This document shows positions 6,249-6,761 of a stretch of 6,761 nucleotides of DNA, piece after piece. The translations under genes and the position numbers were made by a program. The DNA is from Erysipelotrichaceae bacterium (GTDB lineage: Bacteria; Bacillota_I; Bacilli_A; Erysipelotrichales; Erysipelotrichaceae). The DNA lies in contig JAUNJW010000110.1 of NCBI GenBank assembly GCA_030533035.1, positions 1 to 6,761 of the forward strand. The letters run 5' to 3'. Positions within the stretch are counted from its first letter, which is position 1, and every line of letters begins with the position of its first letter. Below the pieces are notes generated by a model. The model did not search any database, was not told where the DNA came from, and saw nothing but the letters and a program-made list of their open reading frames with translations.

Positions 6249-6282
6249 GTGGTCTGAATGCGTGTAACGCACAGGAATATGA

Positions 6283-6761
6283 TTACAGGATCAGCACGAG
6301 AATTCCGGCCGCCACCCCTGCCGCGTAACCAACGATGACGTCGGACGGATAATGCACGCCGATCAGCACCCTTTCAACGCAGTAGACAACGCAGAGCGCC
6401 AGCAGGATATATGCCGGCCAGGTGACAAAACACATCAGGCAGAATGAAATCACGACTGCCGAAAACACATGCCGGCTTGGCATTGAGCAGCCCTTTGTCT
6501 GCTTGTCGAGGACCACGTCAAGCTGCCATGTCTCATAGGGCCGCGGCCGGTTGATCATTTTCCTGATGATTGTCAGCAGGATGAAAGAGCCGGCCGGAAT
6601 GACCAGTATTTTCGCAAACAGTCTGAAATCCGTGAACAGAGCCCACACCAGCAGCACCGGATAAAGAAGGTACATCGAATATGTAAAGTACATATTGAAC
6701 CAGATCAGATAATCCGCTCTTCTTTCCTTCGCCCGGATGAACTTTGTGATTCTGCCGTAAA
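6283..6761 (-). CDS. PAP2-superfamily phosphatase (membrane), N-terminus outside window
   Basis: The protein belongs to the PAP2/acid-phosphatase family of membrane lipid phosphatases, which includes undecaprenyl-diphosphate and phosphatidate phosphatases. The frame is open to the window edge, with 158 codons visible. An internal ATG at 6693 is unlikely to be the start, because the preceding residues (FIRAKERRADYLIW) continue plausibly and the Met lies inside the first visible membrane helix. The three phosphatase motifs are present in slightly variant form: R66-x6-R73-P74 (RKMINRPRP, Arg for the usual Lys), P94-S-R-H97 (PSRH rather than PSGH), and R130-x5-H136-x3-D140 (RVLIGVHYPSD, with Glu before the Arg). 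Hydrophobic helices are visible at about 24-42, 50-66, 98-112, 114-128 and 140-158 of the visible part. It ends 106 bases before rny, which has its own promoter. The substrate cannot be told from sequence. Confidence 0.88.
   Translation of the reverse strand, partial: YGRITKFIRAKERRADYLIWFNMYFTYSMYLLYPVLLVWALFTDFRLFAKILVIPAGSFILLTIIRKMINRPRPYETWQLDVVLDKQTKGCSMPSRHVFSAVVISFCLMCFVTWPAYILLALCVVYCVERVLIGVHYPSDVIVGYAAGVAAGILVLIL

Noticed and set aside
6258..6275. Small hairpin TGCGT-TAC-ACGCA after the PAP2 gene as a terminator
   Set aside because: Only 5 pairs, a 3-base loop and no T-run.

Overview
The window reads as ordinary chromosome from a Bacillota (Firmicutes)-type bacterium of middling GC. 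RNase Y, a YmdB-type phosphodiesterase and an RNase J2-like protein occur together, and most genes have strong GGAGG-type ribosome binding sites and sigma-A-like promoters. A member of the Erysipelotrichia is my best guess from this gene set and from the N-terminal extension of MiaB, but that is inference. All six genes lie on the minus strand, so transcription runs from high to low coordinates. The long plus-strand reading frames are antisense shadows.

In transcription order: (1) 6761-6283, the 3' part of a PAP2-family membrane phosphatase whose start is outside the window. (2) 6176-4623, rny (RNase Y), with its own promoter and a strong terminator. (3) 4397-3615, ymdB-type metallophosphoesterase, with a promoter in the 225-base gap after rny and a possible 20-codon leader ORF that overlaps its start codon. 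(4) 3520-3344, a 58-residue 2[4Fe-4S] ferredoxin with its own promoter and a terminator. (5) 3212-1773, miaB, a tRNA methylthiotransferase whose start lies just behind a -10 element with no ribosome binding site, which suggests a leaderless mRNA. (6) 1688-1, an RNase J paralogue whose metal site has lost several histidines and whose C-terminus runs off the window.

The theme is RNA metabolism. RNase Y starts mRNA decay at the membrane. YmdB is a 2',3'-cyclic nucleotide phosphodiesterase connected with RNase Y in Bacillus. RNase J2-like proteins partner catalytic RNase J. MiaB modifies A37 of tRNAs, and the adjacent ferredoxin could be an electron donor for this iron-sulfur enzyme. Each gene after PAP2 seems to have its own promoter, so this is a neighbourhood of related genes rather than one operon.

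The two most unusual features are both in the RNase J paralogue: the degenerate active site, and an abrupt change at about base 180 to roughly 78% GC with an alanine-rich tail replacing the expected end of the family. The second could be real or an assembly join. I saw no mobile elements, CRISPR array, tRNA or rRNA. No gap between genes exceeds 300 bases.
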